NCBI GenBank assembly: GCA_910589415.1
Contig: OU342630.1
Location: forward strand, 6,138,001 to 6,202,000
DNA length: 64,000 nt
Direction of reading: 5' to 3'
Origin: Malachius bipustulatus
Lineage: Eukaryota; Arthropoda; Insecta; Coleoptera; Melyridae
Below, in pieces: positions 21,060-32,781 of the stretch. Under the pieces are notes generated by a model. The model was given only the letters and a program-made list of their open reading frames with translations, ran no database searches and was not told the DNA's origin. The position numbers and the translations under genes were made by a program. Every line of letters begins with the position of its first letter. Positions within the stretch are counted from its first letter, which is position 1.

Positions 21060-23888
21060 TGGAGCCTTCCTCCCCCTCGCTTACTCCCACTCAAAAAGTT
21101 GAACAATAAAAAAATAATAATTCACTTACCTTAACCCCGAAAGGAAGGAGGTGGCTATTGACAGATCTCAATGTGACTAGGCAAATTTGTAACATTAGCC
21201 ACATTGGCCTGTCGAGTGGAACATATCAAATTTGGAATGCCCCACCCAAATATTCTAAATGTCGAAATAAAAATAAACTTTAAATTTTGAAAAGTGATCG
21301 TCTAAATTTCCAAAGTATCAAATCAAAACCAAACTTAATCAAAATGTTCGTTGTGATCATCCAGCCCGGGACAGATAAATGTGGCCTTCCTCTGGAAAAT
21401 CCAGCATTCACCGAACCAGACTGGACCCGTAGTAACTCCTAACAATTTTACAAACAATAACAAAAAGATGATAAACCTCACCAAAATATACCAGAATATA
21501 TCACCTTATCCTTGATGTTATTCTACTTATTGAATAAATGATTTAAAAGAACATGAGGAGGGTTGATACTCAAAACTCTAAAATTGTTGAATTTTAATAC
21601 AAAGATTTATTAAAATCAATTTCATCATCAGTACAATAGACTGGCAATCACCAATAGATCTTACATATCAACAATCAATTTAATAATTAAAATCAGTAAT
21701 CCTGACTCAAATATTCAAACATAAATATTACCTTATTACCAATGATATCAAACTTACATGATCAAAATTCAAGATAGGTACCTATATCATTTCAATAGTT
21801 CAGATAAAAATTTCCAAAGCTCAAATTCTATTAAACAATTTCTAAACTATAACACATAGGTATGATTCTGAATAGAACTCGGAGTTAGATCAGAGGTTAT
21901 TTATCAAAAATTTAAATTTATCTTAAGCAAAAGTTTCAATATAAAAATCGGTATCTACCTACAAAATCTGAAATTCAAAATTTAATTTACAAAATGATCA
22001 TCTCTAACTCAAAATCCTAAACACACACGATAAATTTAATAAATTATTTTTACACATAACCATTACATTAGTCACTTGTTGACCACAATAAAAGTTCATA
22101 ACATATTACCACAAATCAGTTTCACTTAGAAAGTCATAGGTGATGAAATCAATTAAACACTGTACTTGAATTTATTTAATTTTCTGGATTGTCGGAAAAT
22201 AGCAAAAGTTTATTCACTTATAAAGACATACCTTATTATTCAAAACTCCATCTCAAAAAACTGACGAACTAAGGTTCCTCTAACCTAAGCGCGATGATCA
22301 AAGACTAGGCCGGCATGGTTGCTGGAACTGCCTTTGCACTGGTGTTAGCACCCCTTGGTTGGTGCTCCAGGTGCCGGATGAGCTGGACTGCTCCCCCTGC
22401 TACCTTGGGACGACCAAATATAAAAGCGCTAGAACCTCTGCCTGATGAAACATTCCATGCCTCCAAACTAAACTCCACCACTCTTCTTTATTTCTCCAAG
22501 CTTCTTCAAATATCACCCTTCACACAGGTTAGTATACCTACCTAGGTAGGTACCTACCTAAGCCTCCACATGATCGAATCTTTATGTAAACTTTCATGTG
22601 AATCAGAAATTTGAAAGTTGGAACTCAAAACTCAGAAACTAGAAGTTCGAAATTAACATTCAGGAATCAAAAGTTAAAACTTATAAATTCAAAGTTCGAA
22701 ATCAAAAACTGGAAATCGGAAATTAGTAGTTAAAAAATTGAAACTAGAAGTTGGAATCTAACACTCTAGAACTTGAAGCTCAAAAGTAAATCAAAACTAA
22801 AGTTCAAAACTACGTTCAAAACTAAATCCAATAATAAGTAAGTAAGTCCAAAACTTCGTCCAAAACTACATCCCAAAACTACGTTCCAAAACTTCGTCCC
22901 AAAACTACGTCCAAGACTACGTCCAAGACTACGTTCAAAAACTTAATCTAGTAGTACGTAAGTCCAAAACCACGTCCCTTGTCTGTAAAGACAAGAAAGC
23001 GAACATTAGTTATAATGACCAAAATTAAATTCAAAAGATTACTCACGTAAGACTGCATCTTTCACGGAAACAACTTCACCATAATAATATCTATGTGTGC
23101 TTACACAAGGGACCAATACTAATTTACGAACTTGTAGACAAGCTACATGATCTCCCGAATTAAGACCCAAAAATGAACCTAACGCGTCCTCTACCCTTAC
23201 TTATAATTTTCTGGGGTGACGCTACTCATGCGCCCCAACTACCGTCTAACCGAAAATGTTGACCCACTTTCAACTCCAAATCTCATCATTGACAGTATGC
23301 AACACTTAAAACTCGCACGCGACGGTGTCGGATCTTTCACCTTATACGTCGGCACACTCTCGACAGTACGACCAACCTCTCCAGTTCTCCCTCTATTCAA
23401 ACTTAAATTTCACAATCGTGAATCCGCATATCTCCGAGGCTTGTCGTGTCTCAGAACGAAACGCAAGTTGTTTATGTTTCTTTATGGGTCTTCTCAACTA
23501 TCTTTTCCTGTTTTTTTAACCCACACCCAAAGAAATAATCTTTTAGGTTTTATCTGGATAACTAATCGGAAATCTAGAGTAGCAAGATGAGAGTGGTCTC
23601 ATTAGACGCGGAAAATTAATTCGCATAAGATGATATACTTTTCAAACTCTGAAAACCCAGAACCGGGACAGAAAATCGACCAGACATGTTTTCTACGTCT
23701 TACTTAAATAACAAAAGCAAGAATTTCTTAATAGCTGCCAGGTGTTCGTTCGTGATCTTTGCCTAATACAGCCTCCTACATCAGCGAAAATGTACAGTCA
23801 ATCATAACTTTTCTGAACTTTATAAAAATATTTCAAATCGAGAATTAAAATTTTGAAAAAGAAAACGTAGCGTGCAAGGCACGCTGCA
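21060..23888 (-). repeat. 5' LTR of Gypsy element
   Basis: 2829 bp, TG...CA ends, apparently one base different from the 3' LTR. It ends only 18 bp from the stop codon of the neighbouring two-exon gene and lies in the same orientation. Transcripts of that gene would therefore run into this LTR. Confidence 0.93.
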
Positions 23889-23906
23889 ATAATTTAAAAG
23901 TCGGGG

Positions 23907-24331
23907 TTAAGTATTTGAACTGCTGATATCGTCGTACGTCTGGCTCCTCAAGAACGCAGTCTGGATACCTGAGACAAAACGAGAAAATTTTCAGAGGCAG
24001 TAAACTTATAAAGATCAATCTAAGCTTTTTAATTACAAAATTTGAAATTGTGAAAATTTACTTCACCTGTAGAATTGATGGCCCCTTGGGTTAACAGGGC
24101 GACAGGTTCCGGTTCCTCTAGGGCATCGTCGTAGTAGAGGTGGCTAGGCGCTGCAATTGGACTCGGGTCGGCTATGGCGGGCGGCATGGCAACAGCGTGC
24201 TCGATTCTAGCTGGACGGCCTCGTCTCGACTTCCGGACAATGGGGACGACTGGCGGTATTTTCAACTTGCGTACTTTCTGCGTAACTGACTTGCTGGGCA
24301 CGGGCTGCGGCTTTAGTGGTTTTCGTGGCAT
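23907..24331 (-). CDS. Small two-exon gene, unknown function, AT-hook-like motif
   Basis: Predicted 108-residue protein. Exon 1 is 24067-24331, starting ATG with AAAAATG context. The donor is CTACAG/GTGAAG, followed by a 98-bp intron (23969-24066) and the acceptor TTTGTCTCAG. Exon 2 is 23907-23968, ending in TAA; the phases fit. The N-terminal half is basic and proline-rich with KSRRGRPARIE, which contains the GRP core of an AT-hook (minor-groove DNA binding). The C-terminal half is acidic (DDALEEPEP) and serine-rich. No known family is recognised. Upstream lie a TATA box, an initiator and a repetitive leader. Downstream the young Gypsy element sits 18 bp past the stop, so the natural 3' end is cut off. 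It could instead be a transposon-borne gene. Intron and start are my prediction. Confidence 0.45.
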
Positions 24332-24345
24332 TTTTGGAACGAGTA

Positions 24346-24514
24346 GGTTAGGTAAGATTTCCGGGCAATTTCTTCAACCAGAAAGGGTTAGGTAGGATTT
24401 CCGGGCAATTTCTTCAACCAGAAAGGGTTAGGTAATATTTCCGGGCAATTTCTTCAACCAGAAAGGGTTAGGTAATATTTCCGGGCAATTTCCTCAACCA
24501 GAAAGGGTTAGGTA
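24346..24514. repeat. 40-bp tandem repeat in the 5' leader of the small gene
   Basis: Just over four units, with GGTTAGGTA starting at 24346, 24386, 24426, 24466 and 24506, each containing TTTCCGGGCAATTTC. The units lie between the predicted transcription start (about 24555) and the ATG at 24331. On the minus strand the units contain no ATG. Confidence 0.85.
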
Positions 24515-24550
24515 AAGGAGTAGTCTACGATCAGGAAGCTGAATCAAGAC

Positions 24551-24586
24551 TGACTGCTCGCGCTGAAATCTCTGCCTGTATTTATA
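24551..24586 (-). promoter_or_regulatory. TATA box and initiator-like sequence for the small gene
   Basis: On the minus strand TATAAATA spans 24579-24586. About 31-35 bases downstream is AGTCAGTC (24548-24555), close to the arthropod initiator TCAGT. Spacing suits a focused core promoter. Predicted only. Confidence 0.45.
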
Positions 24587-24648
24587 GTAGACGGTCAACC
24601 CTTGTCTTCGTGGTCTATTGTGTCTATTTAGGTCAGCGCTTTCACCCG

Positions 24649-24814
24649 TTCGTTCCTTTATCCAATGACTCGTTATGGTAGATTTCCCTGCTTTCCTCTT
24701 ATCTGAACTGAATGGTGGATGTGTCATTTGATTCGTTCCTTTATCCAATGACTCGTTATGGTAGATTTCCCTGCTTTCCTCTTATCTGAACTGAATGGTG
24801 GATGTGTCATTTGA
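24649..24814. repeat. 83-bp perfect tandem duplication upstream of the small gene
   Basis: Two successive identical units beginning TTCGTTCCTTTATCCAATGA (24649 and 24732). Lies 60-260 bp upstream of the predicted TATA box, where it could duplicate upstream elements. Confidence 0.88.
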
Positions 24815-25307
24815 TTAAACTGCTTTTCCTTTATATGGGACATTTTTCGTCGTGTTTCTATCACTGGTATTAATGAAGTTCTCATTGTATTTTATTTAAT
24901 TTCCGGTCATCTGTTTAGGCGAGATTTAGTTTAAATCTTTGGATATTTTCACCTCACTTTTCTTCTGATAATCTTTCTTCACGTGATTTTAGGTAATAGG
25001 TACTATCTTGTTGTGGAGTTTTAGAGAAAAATTATTCACCCCGGGGCGTTAGGTTTCACTACCTATGCTGAGCGTTATATTATACACAGAACTTGCGGTT
25101 CGTACTGAAAGTAATTGTTGCACGTGGTAGTGTTTGTAATTATTATTGTTTTAAAACTCATTGTAGTGTGTTTAATAATTACAAAGAAACGTATCGATTT
25201 TATAATTACGAAAAAGTTCGGTAAACAAGTTTATACTCAACACTTCAATATATTTTTAGCCAATCCGCTAAGCTAAAGTAACAATTTAGTAGTTCAATTA
25301 CTTGGAA

Positions 25308-25555
25308 ATGGAAGACAATAATAATTTAAGTTTGATTTGTGGACTTCTTTGTGATTGCTCAAAAGACACAATTGTTAATAACCCAACTGAAAAGGAATTA
25401 TTAAACATAATAAAGGCAGCTGAATTAAGTAAAGATGATTTTGTGTTTGTATAAAAGATGGGTAGAGATGTTGTTCAGACTGCACTTCTAGAAATTGCAA
25501 TAACTTGCAGAAAATTGTTGAGAAAGATGACACCGACGAAGATGAAGACATTTAA
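25308..25555 (+). pseudogene. Short cysteine-rich coding remnant
   Basis: A plus-strand ATG at 25308 opens 49 codons (starts MEDNNNLSLICGLLCDC). In the next frame a cysteine-rich tail, RCCSDCTSRNCNN, continues to an acidic end DTDEDEDI and stop at 25555, with one in-frame TAG between. The two segments look like one protein broken by a frameshift and a nonsense change. The tail recalls CXC-type zinc-binding ends of some transposon-related proteins. Family not identified. Confidence 0.3.
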
Positions 25556-26335
25556 TTTTTCATTATTATAATAATTATATAGGGTGTTAGCTACCAACTA
25601 GTACAAAATAAAAGAGGTGATTCTACGATCTATTCTAAGAAGAAAAGTTCCTATTAACATGGGGTCCGCAAACGCACCATTTTCGAGATACAGGGTGTTC
25701 AAAAAAATTGTTTTTTCTTACTTTTTTTGCGATATCTCAAGAACCGCTTGAGCTACAGACTGCAGCTTTTGTACCGATTTTTACATTAATAATAGCTACT
25801 TTGAACGCTACTTTGAAACTAATGTTCAAAGTAATGCCAGTGGTGCAGATTTTAGGGTTTGGTAAGGGTTTCACCCCATTAACTTTTACGGCACTGGAAA
25901 AATTGCTATTTTGAGAGCAAATTTCACAGAGCTAATATTTTCTACACAAAAAAGTACTCCTGGTCAAATGCTGTAGAAGCCACCGTTCTCGAGAAAACGT
26001 CATTTTATGATCAAAAACGTACAAAATTCAACATGAACAAAAAATTTGTTTTCATAATTTTTCATACTGTAACATGGCACAAATTCAAATTTGCACCAAT
26101 TTTTCTTGTGGTAGAAGCAACATTGATTTAAACTTCGTCTAGAACAGCTTCTTTCCACCTGAACATGAAGATCATTTGGCCGTTCATATCTACCAAGAAA
26201 CTATTGAAACAATTTTGTGCGTTTTTATGATCATAAAATGCCGTTTTTCTCGAGAACGGTGGCTTATATTTAACCAAGAATACTTTTTTGTGTAAAAAAC
26301 ATTGGCGCTTTGAAAGTTGCTCTCAAAATACCAAT

Positions 26336-26713
26336 TGTTGGAGTCTCCGTGTGGCAACCCCTTTGTATGGCAACATTGTCAACCCAGCATTCGCAGTCCA
26401 TCAGACTAGGGCAATGGACGAGAGGTGGGAGAGCACGGAGGGTCCAAGGGAACCGGAGACATTGTAATAGTCTTCTGCAGTGACTGTACAGGTGAACTGT
26501 CAACACCTTTTCCGAGAGCAGCAGCTCTCTTCATCTCGCATATATGTAACTAAAAATACTTGTTGATAATACACACCTTTTTATTCACAAGTGCGGTGTT
26601 TCATTATTGTCACTTGCGACCGATCACGGTCGCATACTTAATTGCGCGGTTATAACAATAACCGTGAACCGGGCAACACACATCATCAAGCATTCGAACA
26701 AACATTCGAAACA
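26336..26713. mobile_element. Solo LTR, 378 bp, 5-bp target duplication
   Basis: Starts TGTTGGAGTCTCC and ends CATTCGAAACA, flanked by CCAAT on both sides (26331-26335 and 26714-26718). Removing it and one CCAAT restores the host repeat as seen in the opposite arm. Consistent with recombination between the two LTRs of a Copia- or Gypsy-type element. Confidence 0.8.
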
Positions 26714-26850
26714 CCAATTTTTCCAGTTCCGTAAAAGTTAGGGAACCTTTACGCAACCCTAAAATCTCCACCACTGGCATATTTTAGATGATAAATTTGG
26801 AGCCTTAAAAGTAGCTATTATTAATGTAAAAATCTGTACAAAAGCTGGAG

Positions 26851-27350
26851 AATCGGTTTCTTGGAAACTATGAGACCTAACTCGCTGAATCTTTTTTTAA
26901 AAACTTTTCTATAATGTTTTCTTCATTCAAGTCCGTACATATAGACATCTATTCCCAATAATTCACATAGCTACCCGCATGATGAAGTTTTCAATGCTCG
27001 GTTTTACTTGTGACGACTTTACGGCCAATTATCTCAAAAAGTCCTTAACTTTTCGAACTTTGCTGAGTTCCACTAGAAGCGCTCTTGTTTTTTGAGTATA
27101 TGCCGAAAAATTCATTACCGTAGCTCAAACCGTTGCTTTATGAGCGCGATGGATGTTTTAAAAAACACAAATTTCTAATAATTTCTCGGGAGCACAAAAT
27201 TCGATTTTTCAAAATTCGTTACTACTAAAAAAAGTTGTCACATTCCATTTCGGATGGACAAAATCATTCTCTACAAGATAAGTGAAGGTCTCATCTGGTT
27301 ATACCTTCATAAAAAAAACGGCATAATTTCAGGCCGATTTTACTCCACTA
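26851..27350. repeat. About 510-bp inverted repeat, right copy
   Basis: Reverse-complement partner of 10760-11271, with very few differences over about 480 bp. Confidence 0.75.
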
Positions 27351-27582
27351 TAATAAGACCTAATAAGAGCCACTAATAAGACTTAGTTGTCTTTAAAAGT
27401 TTTTGAAATGTCAGATGGGCCTATGATGACTTTATATAATTCTATAAAAAATAATTTATTTATTTTAAATAATGAAATACATAATATCTGAAGAGACCTT
27501 AATTTTTTTGCTAATTTAACCTAATCTGCTACTCTTAGGTAAGGTTGCACAAACCTAATTAAAAATCTGTCAAATAATTACT

Positions 27583-27707
27583 GATTTTAAAATTCCCTGT
27601 AAATATTGGTCTGATATTGCTGGAAATAAAGGTTATTCCCTTTTAGAAGTTATTTACTGATAAAAAATAAAAGGTCATTGAAAATATCCACCATATTTTC
27701 ATAAAGG
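27583..27707. repeat. Dispersed repeat, inverted partner of 8323-8452
   Basis: Contains TCTGATATTGCTGGAAATAA, the complement of the 8323-8452 copy. Diverged. Confidence 0.6.
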
Positions 27708-28024
27708 ACAAATAATACAATGCTAAAAAAAAACTCGTTAACTCTTTAAAATAACACAATTTTAGGTTTTAGACCATGTACTAATTTTAATGACTGACTT
27801 TTTTAACTCAGGTTAGGATCAACTGTCTGGTCTGGATTGTTTTTTTTTTAATCAAAGTGTTCTCTTTTAAAATTTCTTGTACGAATTGTGCAGATATCCA
27901 ATATCAAATATTTACTATAATAATGAAAAATTTGGTCAACAATATCAACTTTTTCAGAAAACTCAACTAAAACCTCATCAGTCTCTCATAATGCAAAAGT
28001 GTTAGAATTATAACATGCAACTGA

Positions 28025-28312
28025 AGCGGACGGTAGATCGGCGGGTTAGAGTGCAGGCTACTAAACCGTTATGAGACTCCCACCGACTGGGTTCGAATTC
28101 CAGTTTTACCATGGTTGTTGATGTTCATCTATTTAATTATCATTTATTATTATTACCATAGTAGTAATAAAAAAAAATATTCTATGGCTGTGGAAAAGCC
28201 CAAGTGTCAGAAGTTTTCAAGTAACCTCAAGGGCCTCTGACGTAACCTAACGACTGCTGTGAAGCAGCCGAGACCCCCTTTTTAACGTACCTCCCGGAGC
28301 AATAGTAGTAAT
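28025..28312 (+). mobile_element. tRNA-derived SINE-like sequence
   Basis: Carries a box A-like GCGGGTTAGAGTGC (28041-28054) and a good box B GGTTCGAATTCC (28090-28101) about 35 bp apart, as in the internal promoter of RNA polymerase III. The acceptor stem does not pair, so it is not a tRNA gene. An 11-bp direct repeat ATAGTAGTAAT (28158-28168, 28302-28312) may mark a second small insertion. Confidence 0.5.
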
Positions 28313-30636
28313 GGAAAATAATGACAAAACAGATAATGAAATTATTTTATTTATTCATGATAGAAGCTTTTTCATCCAAATACTGCTTAACAATAAGATA
28401 AAGAAACAAACATATTTCAAGATATTGCACATTCAAACAAAGGTAATATGCAAACGAAATTATACAATGATTGTTTTATTTACAATACATCCATAACTTA
28501 TACAAATTGGAATATTTATTCTATGTTCAAACAAATAGTAAACCTCTAGAAATTTCAAATTTAACTGAAGGGCTGGGTAGACTTCTGAAATGAAATGGAT
28601 CTTATTCTAAAGAACACCCAACATAATAATTATTACTTTAGTGTCAAATAATAATGGGAAAAATGTCCATTAAGTTACTCAAACGTTCTATAAATCTACC
28701 ACAAAAAATGTCAAAAATCACTAAATAATTTTGCAAACTGCTGTAGTGTTGTTGTAAATCCTGTTGAATGAATTCTTATTCTACACCCATGGAGAAAATT
28801 GTCGCATATGTTAGAATTTATGAGAAAAAAAAAACATAATGATATAAGTCTACTGATACTCTATCCATTTAAAGAATTTTGATAAACAGGTAACCTAATC
28901 CAATATTTTAACCAATGATGATGTACGCATACAACAAACTATAATACAATGTAGTTACTTTCTATGTTTACAATAATTGGAATTAATTAGCAAAAAACCA
29001 TTTCACTACAAGTCTCCATAATAGACTTCACTTAAAACATCATCAGTCATTATTAAAGAAAATTCAACTAATTTTCAAAAGTGTCTCACCACGCTTAAAT
29101 TTAGGAATATTTACCTTCAAAACTTCTAGGTTGAAATTTTCGGAAACAAAAATCCCATTTTTTGTTATTTTAATGAGCTTCATATTTCTTCAGAAAATTG
29201 TTTCATAAAAGGTTCACTATTTCTAAGAAGAAATAGTTACAGTAAAACTTGCGTTATGAAATTAAAACATTTTGAAGCATTCATAATATATCCTATCCAT
29301 TTCACATTTACATGTTACAGCAGTAATAGACTAAACAGTATTGGCTGAATATCCTTCAAAACATGAGCGAATCATAATAATTGTAAGGCATTTTCAAGTA
29401 CATTCACTCTTGAGGGTCATACTGCCCCAAAAACACACACCCCAAAATTGATACTATATGATACAAATAGTCAACAAAATAAATGTTCAACATTCAAATT
29501 GATAACTTAACAACCAAAGGCGTCACAAAAAAACTGTACAAGACTTCACCAGCATACGTTCACTCGATAGCCCCCGTTATATCCCATAACCTCAATTTAA
29601 TTGGCATAAGCATTGTTTCCTTTTAATAATAAACAACTGTTCACTGTAAGCTCGAAGACAGTGTTCCCAGCTGACTGCAATGATATCAAAAATCAACTGT
29701 TAACACAGAATTCTTTAATAAATACTTCAAAAATAAAAATATTATTACTAATAATTCTAGCTTAAAACACACACAATGCTTTATGATTAATTATTTACAC
29801 TGAATATATACACGTAAGAATTACACTATATTTTATCAAATATATAATTATTATTGTTACTTATTAGTAGTCCCAGAAATAAATAGAAATTTTAAACCTG
29901 ATAAGCCAGTAGGCAGTTTACAAACATTCTTTATAGTTCATCGATATTCTCAAAAGCATTTAGTATAGACCGCAATTCAAGTTTTCACTTTTAAAATTGG
30001 AATAAACGAAAGTTGCGCATAACTTATTACACATGAAATCACACAATCAAACAACCACTTATGAAATCAGTCTTTTATTTATTCGTTTAAGTAGAACTCA
30101 TCCTAGCCGATAATGATCAAAACTGATCACTATATATTTTGATAAGTACATTTTTACAATTAAAATAGAAAACTTTTGTACTATTTACAAGTATATAATA
30201 TATTTCTATAAAAGAAAATAATAAAATAAAAATCTTCAATCACATCACTGTTTTCTAATGACTAATTGTTATTGCACCACAACTGCGAGAGAACGTATGC
30301 CAGAAGTTAATATTTATCACTTTTGCAACAAACACGCATCTGAAATTTAGTTCAAAGATCACTGTATAAAACTAAAATTTATACCATGTTTTAATAGGTT
30401 TCATATTATGTAAAATCATAAATTTTACATTTTATACATAATAATATTATTATGTACTTTCATTTAGAAAATGTAAGAGAGTAGATAAGTAGTTTGTTGT
30501 TATCCACGAAAAACAATAATTCAGCAATACTAGGAGCTTTACTTCTTTGAAGTAGTTTTGCTATTTAAGATTACTGTGAAAATATGTGAAAAAGGAGAAT
30601 GTAGATACACAAATCACATTAGCCATCAGCAAGTTT
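28313..30636. other. AT-rich non-coding region, no element recognised
   Basis: No credible open frame, tandem repeat or terminal inverted repeat. It lies downstream of Mrtf and could be distal 3' UTR or intergenic. Several minus-strand AATAAA motifs exist, but none can be chosen. Confidence 0.4.
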
Positions 30637-30660
30637 TATATATATATATATATATATATA
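30637..30660. repeat. TA dinucleotide run
   Basis: About twelve TA units abutting the CAGGGTG end of the next element. A ready source of TA target sites. Confidence 0.9.
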
Positions 30661-32086
30661 CAGGGTGTCTTGCTAAGGTTGGCCACCGGCCATATCTCGG
30701 AAACTAATGGGCCTATAACGTCAAAATAAAAAATTTCCAGACAGAAGTGATCACGAGAAATTCAATGAAAATATTTTCAAGATGGCCGCGCTTCCAGAAG
30801 TTGACACTTACTTCGTTATTTTAACGGAAACACACTCTGTAAAATATTATATTTTTTAAATGTCTGAAGAAATCGAATACAGGTGGAATTTAGATAAAGC
30901 GGTTTATGAGTTATAAATAAGTGAAAATCGAAAATTTTCAACTTCAAAGCAGTGTAGAACTATGTAGAACGGCTCAAGATATCTAAAAACGGTTTACATG
31001 TCCCTATGTTAACTTTTCACATAGTATCCTACTACAGTGAAAACCGATTATAACGACATCGTTTAGTACGACGTTCTGGATATAACGACCAAATGTTGAA
31101 GTCTCAGTTTAGTCTCATAAAAATCACCTTACATAGAAACCGTTTAGTACGACATCGCTTATTGCGACGTATCGGTAATAGCGACGTAGTGATCTTGGAT
31201 TTTTCACGGAATCTTGTCGGTTATAACGACCGACGGATGTTTATGCTGTAAATTCTGAATTTTACGCTTCCCGTCGTCTGCGAGGGCCTGTTTTTATTTG
31301 ATTTTTTATTGCGTGATCGGACAATGGAGGTGATTTAGGTATCTCAGAACATGATAAAAAATTAAAATTGTATACATACCTACCTGTATCCTCAAAAATT
31401 AATAAATTTTGGTAGATAAATATGTATTTGAAAATTGTGATGCATTTATATACGTATTATTTATTTAAACCTCTTAATCCTTTGAATTTACATACATAAT
31501 ATCATGTGGTATGTGGTGTCAGTTAGTAAAAAATGCATCTAATTGCCTATAACGACTATCGGCTATAACGACCGCATATTGATGGTCCCCTCAATGTCGT
31601 TATATCCGGTTTTCACTGTATTTGGTTTAAATTTTAATACAGGGTGATGAAAAATCGGATAATTTTCATCACCCTGTATTAAAATTTACTCCACATAGTG
31701 TGACTAACATGAAAAGTTAGTATAGGGACATGTAAACCGTTTTTAGATATCTTGAGCCGTTCCAGTTCTAGACTGCTTTGAAGTTGAAAATTTTCGATTT
31801 TCACTTGTTTATAACTCATAAACCGCTCAATCTAAATTCCAACGGTGAAAACCACCTGTATTCGATTTCTTCAGACATTTAAAAAATACAATATTTTACA
31901 GGGTGTTTCCGTTAAAATAACGAAGTAGGTGTCAACTTCCGGTATTTCTGGAAGTGCGGCCATCTTGAAAATATTTTCATTGAATTTCTCGTGATCACTT
32001 ATATGTCTGGAAATTTTTTATTTTGACGTTATAGGCCCATTAGTTTCCGAGTAATAGCCGGTGGCCAGCCTTAAGCAGACACCCTG
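30661..32086. mobile_element. Foldback element, CAGGGTGTCTTGCTAAGG end, about 400-bp arms
   Basis: Left arm CAGGGTGTCTTGCTAAGGTT… recurs inverted at the right end (…CTTAAGCAGACACCCTG), flanked by TA. Arms share GATATCTAAAAACGGTTTAC and its complement. The centre contains a nested perfect palindrome around CAGGGTGATGAAAAATC (about 31640-31678) and a pogo-like insertion at 31035-31618. Confidence 0.8.
31035..31618. mobile_element. Pogo/Tigger-like MITE, TA target duplication
   Basis: 584 bp. The left end is CAGTGAAAACCGATTATAACG and the right end is its near complement, TATATCCGGTTTTCACTG, flanked by TA (31033-31034, 31619-31620). Inner repeats of TATAACGAC follow both ends. CAGTGAAA...TATAACG ends are typical of pogo/Tigger elements. 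No transposase. Confidence 0.75.
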
Positions 32087-32582
32087 TATATCATATATTA
32101 GCTGAAAGTCAACCAAAAATAACCATAAACCACTTTTTTTTCAGATACTCATTATTGATACTCACTCTCAGATTCACTTAAAAATAGTTTGAAATTTTAC
32201 TGAAAAATGGATTGATTGAAGAAGCGGTTTTAAGCAATCCACTGAAATAATAAACTACAATAAATAAAATGAGCCTAATAATATTATACAAATGGAATGA
32301 ATTCTTAAACAATGTAATGCACTATAATTTGGTACATAAGTAGAAACATACACAGCAGAGGACAACATCTAAAAAAAATTTAGGAATGATAATCTTTCGG
32401 AATGAAACTGTAAGGATGCAATTTGTTGTTCAAGAAGTAGGCTTCTTAAAATTAATAATTATCTCAAAGTCCATTAAATGTAACAGTGACTCAACAACTT
32501 TCAGTTACTTGGTTAATATTTATGGTGATATTATTCTGTACCAATATGGTTTGACTAATAAAATATTTACCTTGCACAGCTG

Positions 32583-32640
32583 TATACAGGATGTCCCAGC
32601 TCATTCAAAGCGTCTCTTTGAGCCAAACGACGTTTTTTTC
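32583..32640. repeat. Single arm end of the 51557-52176 element family
   Basis: TATACAGGATGTCCCAGCTC followed by ATTCAAAGCG matches the terminus of the element at 51557-52176. No opposite arm nearby. Confidence 0.55.
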
Positions 32641-32781
32641 AATTTTTTTTTTTTGAAAATTCTTCAAACTCTAGCACAATTTTACATAATATAATTTCAG
32701 ATGCATGTTTGTTACAGTCAGCAATGTAGATTATTACTAGAAGCTAACTTAATCTATACATTACGTCCAACCTGTAATATA

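Larger units (their letters stand above)
12660..23888 (-). mobile_element. Non-autonomous Ty3/Gypsy-derived LTR element, very young
   Basis: 11,229 bp, coding strand minus. Two direct LTRs of 2829 bp (12660-15488 and 21060-23888, exactly 8400 bp apart) start TG and end CA. The 4-bp target duplication is ATAA (12656-12659 and 23889-23892). The interior keeps a gag-like N-terminal frame and only the C-terminal end of integrase. Protease, reverse transcriptase, RNase H and the catalytic core of integrase are absent. The rest of the interior is AT-rich DNA with several tandem repeats. A polypurine tract abuts the 3' LTR and a tRNA-like primer site follows the 5' LTR. The near-identity of the LTRs means recent insertion, so proteins must have been supplied in trans by a relative elsewhere. 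No env-like frame seen. Confidence 0.92.
25580..27350. mobile_element. Long-inverted-repeat element with solo LTR inside
   Basis: The left arm starts TAGGGTGTTAGCTACC (about 25580). Blocks from it, such as CTCGAGAA with flanking ATGATCATAAAA and CATTAATAATAGCTAC, recur inverted from 26215 to 26850. The outer right part (26851-27350) is the sequence also found inverted at 10760-11271. The right end does not show a clean complement of the left terminus. No coding sequence. Confidence 0.55.

Noticed and set aside
24346..24514. Telomere-like GGTTAGG repeats
   Set aside because: The TTAGG motif occurs once per 40-bp unit, not as a head-to-tail pentamer array; not telomeric.
28025..28110. Possible tRNA gene
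   Set aside because: Box A- and box B-like sequences are present, but acceptor and anticodon stems do not pair; SINE-like head instead.
28158..28312. 11-bp direct repeat ATAGTAGTAAT as a target duplication
   Set aside because: The enclosed sequence has no tail in the right orientation and no inverted ends; could be chance in an AT-rich region.
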